Source of the DNA: Pachypanchax playfairii
Lineage: Eukaryota; Chordata; Actinopteri; Cyprinodontiformes; Aplocheilidae
Direction: 5' to 3'
NCBI GenBank assembly: GCA_006937955.1
Contig: SSNP01000020.1
Location: forward strand, 226,961 to 290,960
Length of the DNA stretch: 64,000 bases
The notes beneath the pieces were generated by a model. The model was given only the letters and a program-made list of their open reading frames with translations. It had not been told where the DNA came from and made no database searches. The stretch's first letter is position 1, and every line of letters begins with the position of its first letter. A program made the position numbers and the translations under genes. Below are positions 11,155-24,000 of this stretch, one piece after another.

Positions 11155-11354
11155 TGACCAAATACTTATTTTCCACCATAATTTGCAAATAAATTCTTTA
11201 AAAATCAGACAATGTGATTTTCTGGATTTTTTTTCCTCATTTTGTCTCTCATAGTTGAGGTATACCTATGATGAAAATTACAGGCCTCTCTGATCTTTTT
11301 AAGTGGGAGAACTTACACAATTGGTGGCTGACTAAATACTTTTTTGCCCCACTG
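11155..11354 (-). repeat. Tc1 right terminal inverted repeat
   Basis: 200 bp, the inverse of the left repeat, beginning 16 bp after the transposase stop. Confidence 0.93.
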
Positions 11355-11356
11355 TA

Positions 11357-14035
11357 TGTTTTTAATGGTAAAGGAAGATGATAATGTTGATACAACAAAG
11401 GCGAGATTGTCCTTTTCAGTGTAAATCACATTATGAGGGAACTGAGGTACTTAGCTGTGATCTGTGCTCTAAGAGTGCTTTAGTTTCTTTATTTATCTTG
11501 GGGGCTTTGTTATACTAAATAAATAAATTTTAAAAATTGTATATTAGTAATCCTGTCATATGTTTTTCTCTTTAAGATTTTTCGATCATAAGATCTGTAC
11601 TTTATTTGTTTTTATATTTGATCTTTCTTAACTACATTTTTGAGAAAGTAAAACTTTTTGAGTTAACCTTAAAAACCCACCTACCCATCTTTTAGTCAAT
11701 AATCACAAATCTATTTGAAATTGCTTGAAATTTATTGTGTTTCAATAGAATGTGCATCAATGTGTGACTTCCCGTTGAGCACAACAGACAAACATGAATG
11801 GATTTTAGAATGTAAACTTGATTCATTGATCTAATTTATGCAAATCTGCTTTGACATTGTGCTAAATCTGTTGCATAGCTTCCTTCCTCCCTCTATAGTC
11901 TGACTGACACTGTGATTGACTTGATCATTGTGAAGCCATTTGAGAGGAACATAACTGAGGTTAATGCAGATTAAACCAGTTAAAGATTTACATGGGCTGA
12001 ATCGGATCTAATTGGACCGTTCTGTGTCAACCCTGTGCTTTCATTTTGGAGTGGTAATTTAGACCGCCTGGGTCAGATTAGTCTGAGCCACTTTGTTGAT
12101 TTATGTGGTCAAGTGTGAATTAGATGGTCCATTTCCATTGCCACACGCAGCTCCAATGTAGATCTTATTTTTGTCATGGCGACACTTTAATTAACAGCCA
12201 TTTGAAAACAGGCAAAGTCTGACCGACAAGGCCTGGGAGAGAGCCAATCAGCATTCTCACCAAGATAAATTGGATCTCTGGGCTTAAGAAGGGAGGATGG
12301 ATGGGTCCCAGCATCAATTACTACCCTTTTTTTTGTTAGAGAAAGGAGATGAACGGGCAGCGTGAATGAAATACAGAGGGCTCTTAGGCTGGCACAGCTC
12401 CTGCTAGTCTGTCAGATGAACTTTCTATATAGGAGGACAGGATAGAACACAGCACAGAATGAAATAAGACCAAACAGACAGGCCTCAACAGAGATATTGA
12501 GCATTAATGGCAACAGGAACTCAGCAGACAAGGCAGAGAAGTAAACCACAGTCGTAGCTGACAATGAAATGAGATTTACTGTGAAGGCTTGTGGTTAAAG
12601 GAAAATAGACAGCCCAGCTAGGATTGACTAATAGAAAAAAAAAAGTAGATGAGGATTCATGTGTAGAAGGCTGGGGGCCAGTCAGGTGCACCATTCCCAG
12701 AGGGGCCACAAGACTGTCAAACATAGAGCTGAACCAGGACATTTGCACCTCTAGAATAGAGTCACATTCATCACTACAAAGACATCAGCAATTATCTGTC
12801 ATGGAAACCTGTGCAGGGTCTCGATTACGTGCCTGTGCAGGTATTAGGGCCCATTACTTCATCTCTTCGCTCCAGTAGCTCCTCTTTTGTTTCCTAACCT
12901 CTGTGAGACACGGTTTCTCTGGGGATATGGCAGTGTCAGGATAGGACGTAAAACCGGTTCTCATAAAATGAGTGAGGGGGGATGGATTGCAGACAGGGTG
13001 CTGGCACCTCACAATCCTGCCACTCGGCTGCCATTGTGGATCACAGAGCTGATTTTCTGGCTGTCCATTTCAATGACTCACATTGCTTCATTTTTCTCCT
13101 TGGATTTACAAGACAGAATGGAGCACTGGAGAGAAGCCTTGAAGCCCTTAAATCTAGTTTTGTTCCTTGGTTAACCTGGACCTCTTCTCCGAAAATACTA
13201 TTTCTACTCATTGTCCCTAACACCAGTTTTTTTTGTCTTATTTTACCCTTTTGATGAATAAGTTTAACTTTGATATTTAGAAACAGATCATAAAGTAGTC
13301 TTTTTGTCGGTTGTCTTTAGTCACTGGGGATGAAAGAGTTACTGTCTTTCTACATAAAATCCATTAATTTCACCCCAGACATAAATTATGAAAAAGTTGA
13401 CAGTTCTCAATCTTCCTAAGCTTCTTTTTTTCTCCCTTCTTTGTTATTGCACTGCAAACAGGCAGCTCAAGCAAGTGATAGAATAAAGAGCTGGGATTTA
13501 GTACAAGGCCCATGGAGCAATGCAAAAGAGTGAGAGATGGAAGACAGAAAGAGCAAGAGGGGAAGAGACGACAGGATGAGAAAGTTAACGGAGGGTGATG
13601 GAGGCAGCTGAGTGAATCTCAGCAGTAAATCATCTCAGAGCCGCCCCATCCCTATCTCTGCCTCGCCTCGCCAGGAATCTTTTTCCCCCTGACCTTGTCT
13701 GCTGCTGTGTCTGTGAAGAAAAGATGGGGCCAGATTATCTATGATTGGAGATGGCCATTATCTAAACACAATCTTGGAGCCAGGTCCCACTCCTCAAACC
13801 ACTGCTGTGTGACTGGAGACCATACTGATGAGAAAGATGATGGGTCAGCCAGGGACACTCTCTCATTTTATTAACTTGGATAAGATGTTTTCAACACTGG
13901 TTTGAAATGCTACTTTCATCAACATTGACTTTACACAACGTGCCATTCAGTGCATTTGTCTTTATGGTCTTCTTATCCTAGTTTATTAGCTACTAACATT
14001 TCCCTTTTATTGAGACCCTAATGCAATGTCTGGAG
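11357..14035. other. No gene; intron-like unique DNA
   Basis: No exon with splice sites was recognised. I specifically looked for the CELF RRM2 exon on the plus strand. The stretch around 12120-12310 is mixed-composition, non-repetitive sequence that could be a conserved non-coding element. Confidence 0.45.
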
Positions 14036-14113
14036 CTTTGTAGCGCTTTGTATCAGCTGCCGCTGTTCTTAAAGCGCTATATACATAAAGTTGACTTGAC
14101 TTGACTTGACTTG
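14036..14113 (+). repeat. Retroposon 3' end with (TTGAC)n tail
   Basis: TTAAAGCGCTATATACATAA is followed by a run of TTGAC units at 14091-14113. The AGCGCTATATA word next to a short tandem tail is typical of teleost SINE/LINE 3' ends. Confidence 0.65.
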
Positions 14114-14609
14114 GAGCATGGCAATGCCTGTATTTGCTACTTAGCAGCCCTGATTGAGCCTTTTTATTAACTCATCTGTGCCTTTTTTTCCTTTGGGCTG
14201 AAGCAAGTCTTTCCTTGCCAACCTCTTACTCTTCCGAAAGTTAACCTCAGCTGGGCAGTAAAGAGATTGACAGGACCTCAAGATGTTATGCATTGTGCTG
14301 TCATGCCCTCCACAAGCAGGTTGGTAAGAGCTGCCTGGCTCACTCTTGCAGGCCACATGGGAGGGGCTGTCTTGGGGCATCTCACACCCAGAGAAAAGAG
14401 CATACCACTTTACATGCAAATGAAGCCAAAAGATCCCTCTGTGCCTCTGGACATGATTGAACAAAACTCTAAAAAATTTCTGTCGGTGACCGCTTCCTGC
14501 CACAAAATACAAGAAGACATTACAGAAGTTTCTAGTTGTTCTATTGATTGTAGTTTTTTTTAAGGAGTTCACTTCACTGTTTAAGGTTAGGTGGACTATA
14601 CCTGTCTAA

Positions 14610-14876
14610 ACCAATCTTTGGACCAGACATGAGGTTACAGCCTGTATGGGTTGCCAGTCCATCCCTGAGCTATGAACAGCCATTCACACAAACACACATT
14701 CACACTAAGGCCTCCTGACTTAACATATTTTTAGTCTTTGGCAGAAAAAACCCAGAGAAAACCTACACACAAACAGTATAAATGCAAACTGCATACAGAA
14801 AAGCCATGGACAGAAGTCAAGCCCAAGTCCTTCTTTATGCAAATCAACAGTGCTAACCAACTGTGATCACCAAAAT
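14610..14876 (-). repeat. tRNA-derived SINE relic, reversed
   Basis: In minus orientation the order of words is that of a common fish tRNA-type SINE: a GTTAGCACTG-like start near 14850, a tract corresponding to 'gagtttgcat' near 14790, and a CCAGT / GGATGGACTGGCAACC body near 14655. It is diverged and lacks a recognisable A-rich tail. Confidence 0.6.
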
Positions 14877-16270
14877 TAAACCATTTTATTAAAATCAACC
14901 TGTTCTTTGTTGTGCTGGCAGCTGGTTCAAGCTCATAAGCTCCATTTAACTTCTAATAAAGACACAGTTTAGCAAAACAAAATGATTAATGCCAGGAGCT
15001 AATATTTTTAGCAAGAACACTGAAATAATTTGTGAAACAAAATTCTACTTGGTAAAAGTGCTTCTGCGATCCTGAGCTGTTTCCTAAATGTGCTGTAAGT
15101 CTTTACAGGCTTTAATGCATACACATTTGCCAAAATTCAAATATGTCTGCCCTATAGACTTTTGACTATAGCTTGCTAACATGTCTGGTGTGCAGAAATA
15201 TTTCACAAAGGGAGACAAAGGAAGTCTGACCACTTGAGATGTCTTCAAGAGAAAATGAATTACAATGCAGTGCCTGTACAGCTTAATTAAGCGCAACCAG
15301 TTGAGTTTGACACTTAAAGCTAACAATATTGACAGGACCTATACCAGAAAAACTCTAAAATCTAAAACTATAGTTCAAAAAGCCAATGTTTAATGCACAG
15401 TAAAGGAAAAAAAACTTTATAGGGGAGAGGTATGTTTTCACAGAAAACAATAAAAAAAATACAAAGAGGAGCATGACTAAATTCATTGCTCTGGATGAAC
15501 AGCCATCATTGTGATTGTACAAAATGTTTGCCATCACCTTCATTCTCTCTGATCTGAGTGATAATAGAAAATGGCACTGACATTTAGAGTCCAGATGTTT
15601 GCCCAATGTCAGTGCTTAAACTCACTACACCCTGGACTGATTTTTCATTTGATCTAAAGCACGAAAGCTGTATATTCAGCTATTTCATTAAGTTCATATA
15701 ACCGAACAGAAAGCAGGAAACTTATAAACACGAGACATAATCAAGACAAAAATTGTTACCTTATTTGATAACCAAATAAATATTATATTATGTAGCAGTT
15801 TTATGTTACCATATACTGTAAGTCATTCAGTTTACGGCTAGAATTGGTAAATCATTCTTTAATTTCTACAAAGCAGCAAAATTACCATTAATATTAATTT
15901 CATGTTCTTTTTGATGAGTTTTCAAAGACATAGATAAGGGTTTAATCCATTCAAGTGTCACAGCAGTTCATGCAAGATCTATGTCATAAACTGCTGTATT
16001 CCTGCCTGACGTGTCTCTGGCTGAATCATAGAGGTTGCAGCAAGCTTCTGCTGTTGCTTATTGTGATTGTAAAAAAACAACGTAATTTGACACTGATAAT
16101 AATGTGAATGTTTATGAATCTTGTAAGCTGAACTGCTATGAATTTTTTTAGACTTAGTTAATTTAAATTTAAATTTAGGCTTGGTCCTGTTCTGGATATT
16201 GATTTAGCTCATCAACCCTAATATATCTTTCTCCACACCAAGGTCATTTAAAGAGCCAACAGAATAGATC
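14877..16270. other. No gene seen
   Basis: AT-rich non-coding DNA. No exon, RNA gene or transposon ends recognised on either strand. Confidence 0.5.
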
Positions 16271-18030
16271 TTAAGGAGGCCATGCCATAAAAAACTTTTT
16301 TTCTGAGTCTTCTGTTGGATGCTTTAGCTCCACGTGTGTTCTTGGCTTTGTACTGGGTGTAGATATGGCACAATAACTTCTTTTTCACGTTTATCACTTA
16401 AATAATGCAGCTCACGGAACACCAGAGTCTGAAAACCTTATCATTGTGACGTCACATTGATTTTGCTCATTAGCATTCATCAGGTTAGTGTCGTTAGTGT
16501 CATGAGATTGCGAGGAGCGGTGCAACCCAAATGCAGAACTCATACTCAGACACAAGCTCAGGTGCAAAAGTGAAATAGTTTATTTTACAGATATACAGTG
16601 ATACGAAAATGTGCAGGTGAAGGTGCGTCTCGGGAAGGTCCGGTACTAGAGAGAAGATGAAAGGTTAGTCACTGTATATACGGAACTGTCACAGAAGTGC
16701 TCGGGAGGAACAGAGACTCACGGAGAGGAAGACAAGGAGGAGCACGAGGAGGAGGAATGTCCAGAGATGCGACTGTGGAGAGATGAAGTCCAGGGGCGTG
16801 TGTCAGGTGAGCCGCTAGAGAGCGGGCAGGCTGACGGCGGAGATCTGGGCTCGGGAGGTACACGGGGAGACACAGGAGGCTCGGGATCAGGTTCACAAGG
16901 GAACACAGGGAGACTTAGGAGGACTGGAGGAGCAGGAACGCAGGTGGTCAGAGGAGAAGACAGTGTTACTCGGAAACACAGGAAAAATATCACTCGGAAA
17001 TATAAATATCAAAAATACTCGGAAAAACTCGGAAACTCGGAAAGTGGCTTGTGGTTAGATACCATTTAGGGCAACAACCAAGTGACGAGTGGAGGTCTGC
17101 CTGCTGCTTATAAGGCTCGTGCTCCTCATCAGTCTGATCTCCGCCAGCTTGTGTCAATCAGCCGGCACCACTCTCCAGCATAGATGTCACTCTGCGAAGA
17201 GAACTCACCCGCCACACAAAACACACAGTCGCACAAGCACTGGACATGACAGTTAGTGCAGTTGTTCACTAGCAAACATGGCTGACCGTCAGCGTCGTTG
17301 TGCTACTGTTCCAGCCGGACTTCCACAATGCACATATTGCCAGAAAATCCAGATTTAGGAGACAAATAGCTTCGGTTTATTTTGAAAGGACTCTGAGAAT
17401 TTATTTTTAACTCAGTAGCGGGATCTGAGGGGGGCTCTGCTGTTTTGCATGGATCCTTCATGTTTTTGTCTGTTAAAGAGGCCATTTCACACAAATTTCA
17501 TGACTTTGTGGTTAATTCGTAAGTAATAACCTGTAATATGAAACATTTTATATCTAAAAAACGTTAGGAAACACTTATTAACAGACCTTTCAATTTGTCT
17601 GCGTGAAGATTCAGCTGGCTTCGTCAGACTTCAGGCAGCAACTCATTCATATTCATTTTTTGAATTTGCTTAACTCAGATTGCTAACAAACCAGCCTATG
17701 AGAGAACGGCATACTGTTTCCTGCCCCGCTGCGCATGGCAACAGCAGCCTCTTCCGTTTTTTTTTACGTCTTATGCTAGAGCTTTTAGCCAGCAGCATGC
17801 TAGACGTGGTTTCAACTGCGGGAGCCGATGAATACTAATGAGCAAAAGAGTTGCGATGAAACAAATGCAGGCCGTTCTAACTCTGGTTTTATCGTCACCT
17901 GCATAGTTTGAGAGATAAAATATGAAAGAGAAGTTGTTGACCTGTTTTCACACCCACTATGAAGGTAAAAACATATGTGGAGCTAAAATATTCAACAGAA
18001 AAAACATTTTTAATGGAATGGCCTCTTTAA
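16271..18030. mobile_element. Composite inverted-repeat element, copy 1
   Basis: The left end TTAAGGAGGCCATGCCATAA (16271) and the reverse complement of the right end (TTAAAGAGGCCATTCCATTA, ending 18030) are alike and stay alike for about 80 bp. TTAA stands at both termini, suggesting piggyBac-like duplication. A further TTAAAGAGGCCATTTCA begins at 17473, so the right half (17473-18030) may itself be a MITE. The same two halves recur at 31384-34254. A solo LTR (16498-17251) sits in the left half. Confidence 0.65.
16498..17251 (-). mobile_element. Solo LTR with GTTAG target duplication
   Basis: A 754-bp unit bounded by TGTCATG and CATGACA, flanked by GTTAG at 16493-16497 and 17252-17256. On the minus strand it has a TTATAAG box near 17110 and an AATAAA signal at 16584-16579, placing promoter and polyadenylation sites in LTR order. 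No internal domain is present, so it arose by LTR-LTR recombination. The related copy at about 31600 carries the uninterrupted site with one GTTAG. It differs in sequence from the LTR at 20218. Confidence 0.8.
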
Positions 18031-18200
18031 ACTGCAGTCACTTTGTCCGCTTCTGACCACCTAGAAACAACTAATTTTATGCTCTTTTACACTCAAATAG
18101 AGACTCCGAAACTGGACGAAGTCAGAAACGCGCATTGTGTGTGTGTGAATTTTCTTTATTTCAGACATGTTAGTGTCAGACCAGCTATGCCAGTATTTAC

Positions 18201-18984
18201 TAGGGCTGTCAAATTACCGCGTTAGTTGCGATTAATTAATTACAGCCATATTTGGTGCGTTATATTCCTTAATCGCATTAATCTAATTTTTAATCTATAT
18301 TTACAGTTTCTGCTTTTGAGTTGCTTTTAAATAAAGTCCTTTTTTAGTTAGTTTTTTAGTTACCTGAACGCAAATAGCGCAATGAGACCAGAATTCACTG
18401 ACTGATACCGGAACGCACACATAGACATGTATGAACCCACACACATACACAACCGTCGGACCAGACCAAGCGCTGTGCGCCGGCGCACAGCGGGTGTAAA
18501 TTGTCAAGCAGGGCTAGAGTAAGTGATGATAAACCCAGAAGAAGTAAGTTATACTGCCTTTTTGGTATTTTGATGCCGCTGTTATTTAACCCAACTGGCG
18601 CCGTTAACGGATCCTAGCAAACAGTTACCGGAACACACCCTTTCAAAATAAGACAGTTCCCGGATCTTGTTCCAGCTCAAATTAAGCCCTGGATTAATCA
18701 CTTTTAGGTGGACATCTATTGGCTGCTGATTGACTTCCAGTGACGGCAAGGTGAGCAAAAGCGGTTAGTTGCAGAGCGGAGAAGTGACAATGGAGGAGCA
18801 TGAGAGTTGTCAGTCCCATGAATGGAAAATTATCTTTTCAAAAACGTCCAGACGGAACCATGGATAACAATAGTGTTTTTCTTAGCTATTATTAAATGAG
18901 ATTAAAAATAAGATTAATTTGATTAATTAATTACTGCTCAAAATTAATTAATCTCATCCAATTTTTAATCTCATGACAGCACTA
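18201..18984. mobile_element. hAT-like MITE with 8-bp target duplication
   Basis: A 784-bp element beginning TAGGGCTGTCA and ending TGACAGCACTA, flanked by GTATTTAC at 18193-18200 and 18985-18992. The 8-bp duplication and the subterminal (GATTAATTAATTA)-type words fit hAT non-autonomous elements widespread in fish. No transposase frame is present. Confidence 0.82.
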
Positions 18985-18992
18985 GTATTTAC

Positions 18993-20217
18993 ATTAAATT
19001 ATTATTTTATTTGGGGACGTAGTCATTATGTAAATTGACATTCTGGTAACGCCCACTCATGCAGTATGCCTGTTGGATCTTTTTTTCTTATTGCTGCTAC
19101 TGTTCAGACTGGTGAAGCCAAGCTGGTGAGCAACAATATGGTTCTTAATGACTGTTACTAAATATGTCCATGTACACTGTTTACACAGTTAATAATTAGT
19201 TTGTGTTGTTAATGTGTGGTTGTTTATTTTGTGTAATTTCAGTTGATTACCTGGCTAACGACACAATTACTGTATTGGTGCTCTTTGTTGTGTGAATAAA
19301 GCTGCTAAACTCAGTGATCGGGCTTGAGTAAGACACTGTTTCACCAGTCAAACACACCCTTTAAGGTGGGGGTTGTTAAACTAATGATAGTTAGTTTAAT
19401 AAAACCGTACAGTGTGGCCGTCATGATGCTTAGTGCTCACGGAGCGGTGTTTAAGGTTACATGTTGAAGCCACGAGTCACTGGATGCAATAATCCATCCC
19501 ATAATAAAACCAATGTCTGTAAAACATTGACATCCCACCAACGGTCACTCTGTATGTCCTAAAATATTTAAAAGTCTTTCGGATTCATGTGTGTTATCCT
19601 CCGGTGCTGCGTGATGCTGAGTAGCTGTTAGCATAAACACGGGCTGCCTGGGCATGAGCTTAGGCTGGCTCTCTCCCTAAGCTCCAGGGCGCAGTAGTTT
19701 AAAAATCCGAACCCTCCAGAGCAGAGGACCAACTGTCCTGGGGTCCTCAGGCCAAGGAGGGAGCTCTGTGCCTGGGCTCAGGCTGGCTTCCCTCCTACGC
19801 TCCGTATCAAACAGGAAAAAACTTGCTAGGAGGAAACAGGAAGTCTAGCTCTCATATGCTGTTTTGTTTGCCAATCTGAGTCCAGCGAATTAGCATAATG
19901 AATATTAAAGGTAGAGTATGTAAGAATTTTACAGTGAAATACTCACACAACAGTCTAATGTCCCACCGATGTTGAAAATAAAGTCCCATTGTAACAGATC
20001 TCAATCTCAGCCGGCTGGTTGGTCGCTAGTTTTGGTCATTTTAAAAAAGCTAGTGTTGTATGACACTTATAAGACTAGTATGAATGTTTTTATTTGCTTT
20101 TTAGGTCTTGGGAGTGGGGGAGGGTACATAAGGGTTGTCTTCTTCACATCCATCCAGTCCTGCCCGAGTCCTTTCCCTCAATTTTACTTGCATTATAGAC
20201 GGGGAACAGCTGCTAAA
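18993..20217. other. No gene; possible degraded repeats
   Basis: No coding signal. The block at 19650-19830 has two similar 'aggctggct...ccct...' segments, and 19910-19990 resembles the end of a dispersed repeat. Neither can be classified. Confidence 0.4.
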
Positions 20218-21071
20218 TGTCATGGTATACTACCAGGCGGGGTTTGTTTTGAGCTCCAAAGTCGACCCAACTCCAAACATACACAAGACTGAGATCGGTT
20301 TACAGTGTTTATTTATGTACAGTGCTCCAAGCGTGATAACAACAACAACTGTACATATGGAAATGTGCCAGGACGGGAACTGGTGCGGGACAGGAACGGT
20401 CCTGGTTGTGAGAGGGAGAGAGACGTTAGTGACAGGTGGAGATACCAGCTGCGGTGTGCGGGGATCGTGCTCAATAAACTCACGGTGACGAGAAGCCGTG
20501 CTGTCGTGAGGAGGGATCCGTAGGTGCTGCCGCAGGGGGTGATGATCCAGGCTGTCCGAACGTTGGTTTAGTGCGTCCGGCTCCAGGGGCTGTCTGCACA
20601 GTCGATACTGTGACAGGAGTGACAGCAGCGCGGTGACCGGTGAGGTGTGGATCCAGAGGGGACCAGAGACAGACAGGAAGCCAGGGAAAGATCCAGTTGC
20701 GTACACCGCAACTCGAGCGTGAGAACCGTGGAGAGTCAGTCCGGTAGAACGGTAGTGAGCTGTCCACGTTGAGGCGCCGGTAACTGGAGGAACGCTCCAG
20801 GACACGGGGCTGAGAGTAAGGGAGGAGAAGGCAGGTTAGTTACAACTAACAATTCAATCTTTCACTTAATATCTCTGGCCACTCTGTTACCACGGAAGTT
20901 AGTGGAACAAACTGGCGTCTGTCTCTGGTTCCTCCTCTGCTTAAGTACCCAGCTCTCCTGAGCTGGGTAATGATCCACACCTGAATCCTCTGATGAGCTG
21001 CTGCCACGCCCTGCAAAACAATTAGTGCAGACAACCAACCACCACACCCACCAGCAGCAGAGATCCTGACA
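20218..21071 (-). repeat. 3' LTR of the chromovirus
   Basis: 854 bp, TGTCA...TGACA at its ends. It lacks any indel relative to the 5' LTR. It keeps the TATA-like box, the self-primer complement (from 20905) and the AATAAA signal. Confidence 0.93.
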
Positions 21072-21084
21072 GTACCCCCCCCCC
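21072..21084 (-). other. Polypurine tract for plus-strand priming
   Basis: On the minus strand, ten G residues followed by TAC abut the 3' LTR. The pol stop codon (21085-21087) touches the tract. Position and composition fit the plus-strand primer of LTR elements. Confidence 0.75.
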
Positions 21085-24000
21085 TTAATGGTCGCCTCCT
21101 GGCGGCCGACCCAGAGCTCCCACACCTGAAAAACAAAAGCGGTTAGTAGGGGCGCAATACTGAGCCGGGGCGGAGGACGGGGGCGAGGAGGGCCTGGCAA
21201 GGATGGAGGAGGTGGAGGTGGCGGCAATTGTTGATGAAGTGGAGGCAGAGGATCTTTCAAAGTCCGATATGAGGGTTGGGTCGAGTATGGCGGACCGGGG
21301 AACCCAAGACCGGTCCTCGAGGCCATATCCCTCCCAGTCCACAAGGTACTGACGACCTCGGCCCCGAGGACGGACTCCCACGATCCGACGCACGGTAAAG
21401 GCAGGGTGTCCATCTATGATGCGGGGCGGGGGAGGCGGAGTGTCAGTATTAAGGGGACTGGTGTGAACGGGCTTGATTTGTGAGACGTGAAATACCGGGT
21501 GAATCCTGAAGTTGGAGGGGAGTCTGAGGCGGACAGTGGTGGGGCTTATCACGGCTTCCACTTCGTAGGGGCCCAGGAACCTGGGGGCCAATTTGCGATT
21601 AGCGGACTTGAAGGGGAAGTCTTGAGCAGACAACCAGACTCTCTGACCTGCTGCGTACGTGGGTGCCGGGATCCTCTTCTTATCTGCCCGGGCCTTGTTC
21701 TGGGCGGCCGTCCGCTGGAGAGCGCTGCGAGTGGCGGTCCAGATCCGGCGGATCTTCCGAAGGTGGCCCTGCACAGAAGGAATGAGAGGATCCGGGTGAG
21801 AGTCTGGGAGGAGAGAGGGTTGGAAGCCGTGACATACCTCAAACGGGGATAAACCGGTAGCAGTGGAGACGTGCGTATTGTGAGCATACTCGACCCAAGG
21901 AAGATGAAGGGACCAGGATGTGGGGTTTAAAGAGCACACACACCGCAGCTGGTTTTCGATCTCTTGGTTCAGTCTCTCACACTGTCCGTTCGTCTGAGGA
22001 TGGTAGCCAGAAGTGAGTTTGGGTTTGGATCCAATTGCAGTGCAGAAATCCCTCCAGACTCGTGAAATGAATTGGGGTCCCCTGTCGGACAGAATCTCTG
22101 TCGGGATGCCGTGGAGCCGAACCACATGTTGCACTAGTAGTCGAGCGGTTTCCTGTGCAGAGGGTAATTTCGACAGTGCAACACAATGGCATGATTTAGA
22201 AAAACGATCAATAATGGATAAAATCACAGACTTGCCATGTGATGGGGGAAGACCGGTGATAAAATCCAGTGACAGGTGGGACCAGGGTCTGGAGGGTGTT
22301 GACAGTGGTTGCAGTAGACCGGCTGGTGGTTGGTGAGAGGACTTGTTCCGGGTGCAAGTGGAGCAGGCGGCAACATAGTCCTGGACGTCCTTGTGCAGCG
22401 ACGGCCACCAGAAGTACCGCCGGAGCAGCTCTATGGTCCGGCTGACTCCGGGGTGACAGGAAAGGCGAGACGTGTGGCCCCAGCGCAGGACTTGCGCTCG
22501 GACGGCTGCTGGGACGTACGTCCGATTCCGCGGTCCACCCCCTGGGTCCGGCTCGTGCTGGAGTGCCGCACGAACCGCCCGCTCGATCTCCCAGGTGACA
22601 GAGGCCACCACGCAGGAGGAGGGCAGGATGGAGGTAGGCTGGGCCGGAGGGTCGTCATGGGTGAACACCCGGGATAGAGCGTCGGGTTTGAGGTTCTTTG
22701 ATCCAGGTCTGTAAGAAATAGTGAGGTGAAAACGTGAGAAGAACAGAGACCAGCGGAACTGACGGGGGTTGAGTCTTTTTGCTGCTTGTATATATTCCAG
22801 GTTTTTGTGATCTGTCCATACAATCACCGGGAGTTCTGTACCCTCCAGCCAGTGACGCCACTCCTCCAAGGCCAGCTTGATGGCGAGGAGCTCTCTGTCA
22901 CCGATATCATAGTTCTGCTGGGCAGGGGTGAACCGCCTGGAAAAGAAAGCACAAGGGTGTAGTTTACCGTCAGTCCTGTCGCGCTGGGACAGCACCGCTC
23001 CCACCCCGACGTCGGAGGCGTCCACTTCTACCACGAACTGGACGGAGGTGTCGGGGTGGGCGAGCACAGGTGCCTGGGTGAACCGCCGCTGCAGCTCCCT
23101 GAATGCATCTTCTGCCGCCTGACTCCACTGAAAAGACACTTTAGTGGAAGTGAGTGCAGTGAGTGGTGCGGCAATAGTGCTAAAACTTTTAATAAAACGA
23201 CGGTAAAAGTTTGAAAAACCTAAAAACCTCTGGAGCTCCTTTCGAGACTGGGGGACCGGCCACTCCTCGACTGCCTTTGTCTTGGCAGGATCAGGCCGGA
23301 CACGTCCTCCTTCTAAGATGAATCCTAAGAAGGAAACAGAGGAGACGTGAAATTCACACTTTTCAGCCTTCACATATAGGCGGTTCTCCAGCAGCCGCTG
23401 GAGAACCTGCCGAACCTGTGCTGTGTGAGTCTTGAGGTCAGGAGAGAAAATGAGGATGTCATCTAGGTATACTGATACAAACTTATTGAGAAAGTCTCGT
23501 AACACGTCGTTGATTAGGTTTTGGAAAACTGCAGGGGCATTAGTTAGTCCGAATGGCATCACGAGGTACTCGTAATGGCCGATAGGGGTCTTGAAGGCCG
23601 TTTTCCACTCGTCCCCTTCCCTGATGCGGACCAGGTGGTAGGCATTGCGGAGGTCGAGCTTCGTGAAGAAGCGAGCCTTCTGAGCCGGCTCTATGGCGGA
23701 GGATAACAGGGGAAGCGAGTACTTATTCTTGATTGTGATGCTGTTCAGGCTGCGATAGTCTATGCAGGGGCGCAGGCTCTTGTCCTTCTTTTCCACGAAA
23801 AAGAAGCCTGCGCCCACTGGTGATGAAGAAGAGCGGATGAGTCCGTTTTTGAGCGAGTCTGTTATATACTCCTCCATGGCTTCCCGCTCCTTGCGGGAGA
23901 GGCTGAAGAGGCGCCCCGAGGGCAACGGAGCCCCAGGGAGGAGGTCTATCGCGCAGTCGTATGGGCGATGAGGTGGAAGTGAGACTGCCTGTTCTTTATT

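Larger units (their letters stand above)
9754..11354 (+). mobile_element. Complete Tc1 transposon
   Basis: A 1601-bp Tc1/mariner element flanked by TA on both sides (9752-9753 and 11355-11356). It has long terminal inverted repeats starting CAGTGGGGCAAAAAAG and one intact transposase gene. The two repeats differ by only one A/T in a homopolymer. Each repeat carries an outer AAGTATTTAGTCAG and an inner AAGTATTTGGTCA box, the IR/DR layout also found in Sleeping Beauty. It lies 1.9 kb downstream of the CELF exon, probably in an intron. Nothing visible prevents it from being autonomous. Confidence 0.95.

Noticed and set aside
14141..14572. Overlapping 143- and 98-codon frames on opposite strands
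   Set aside because: No recognisable domain, no splice sites, and both frames open over the same bases.
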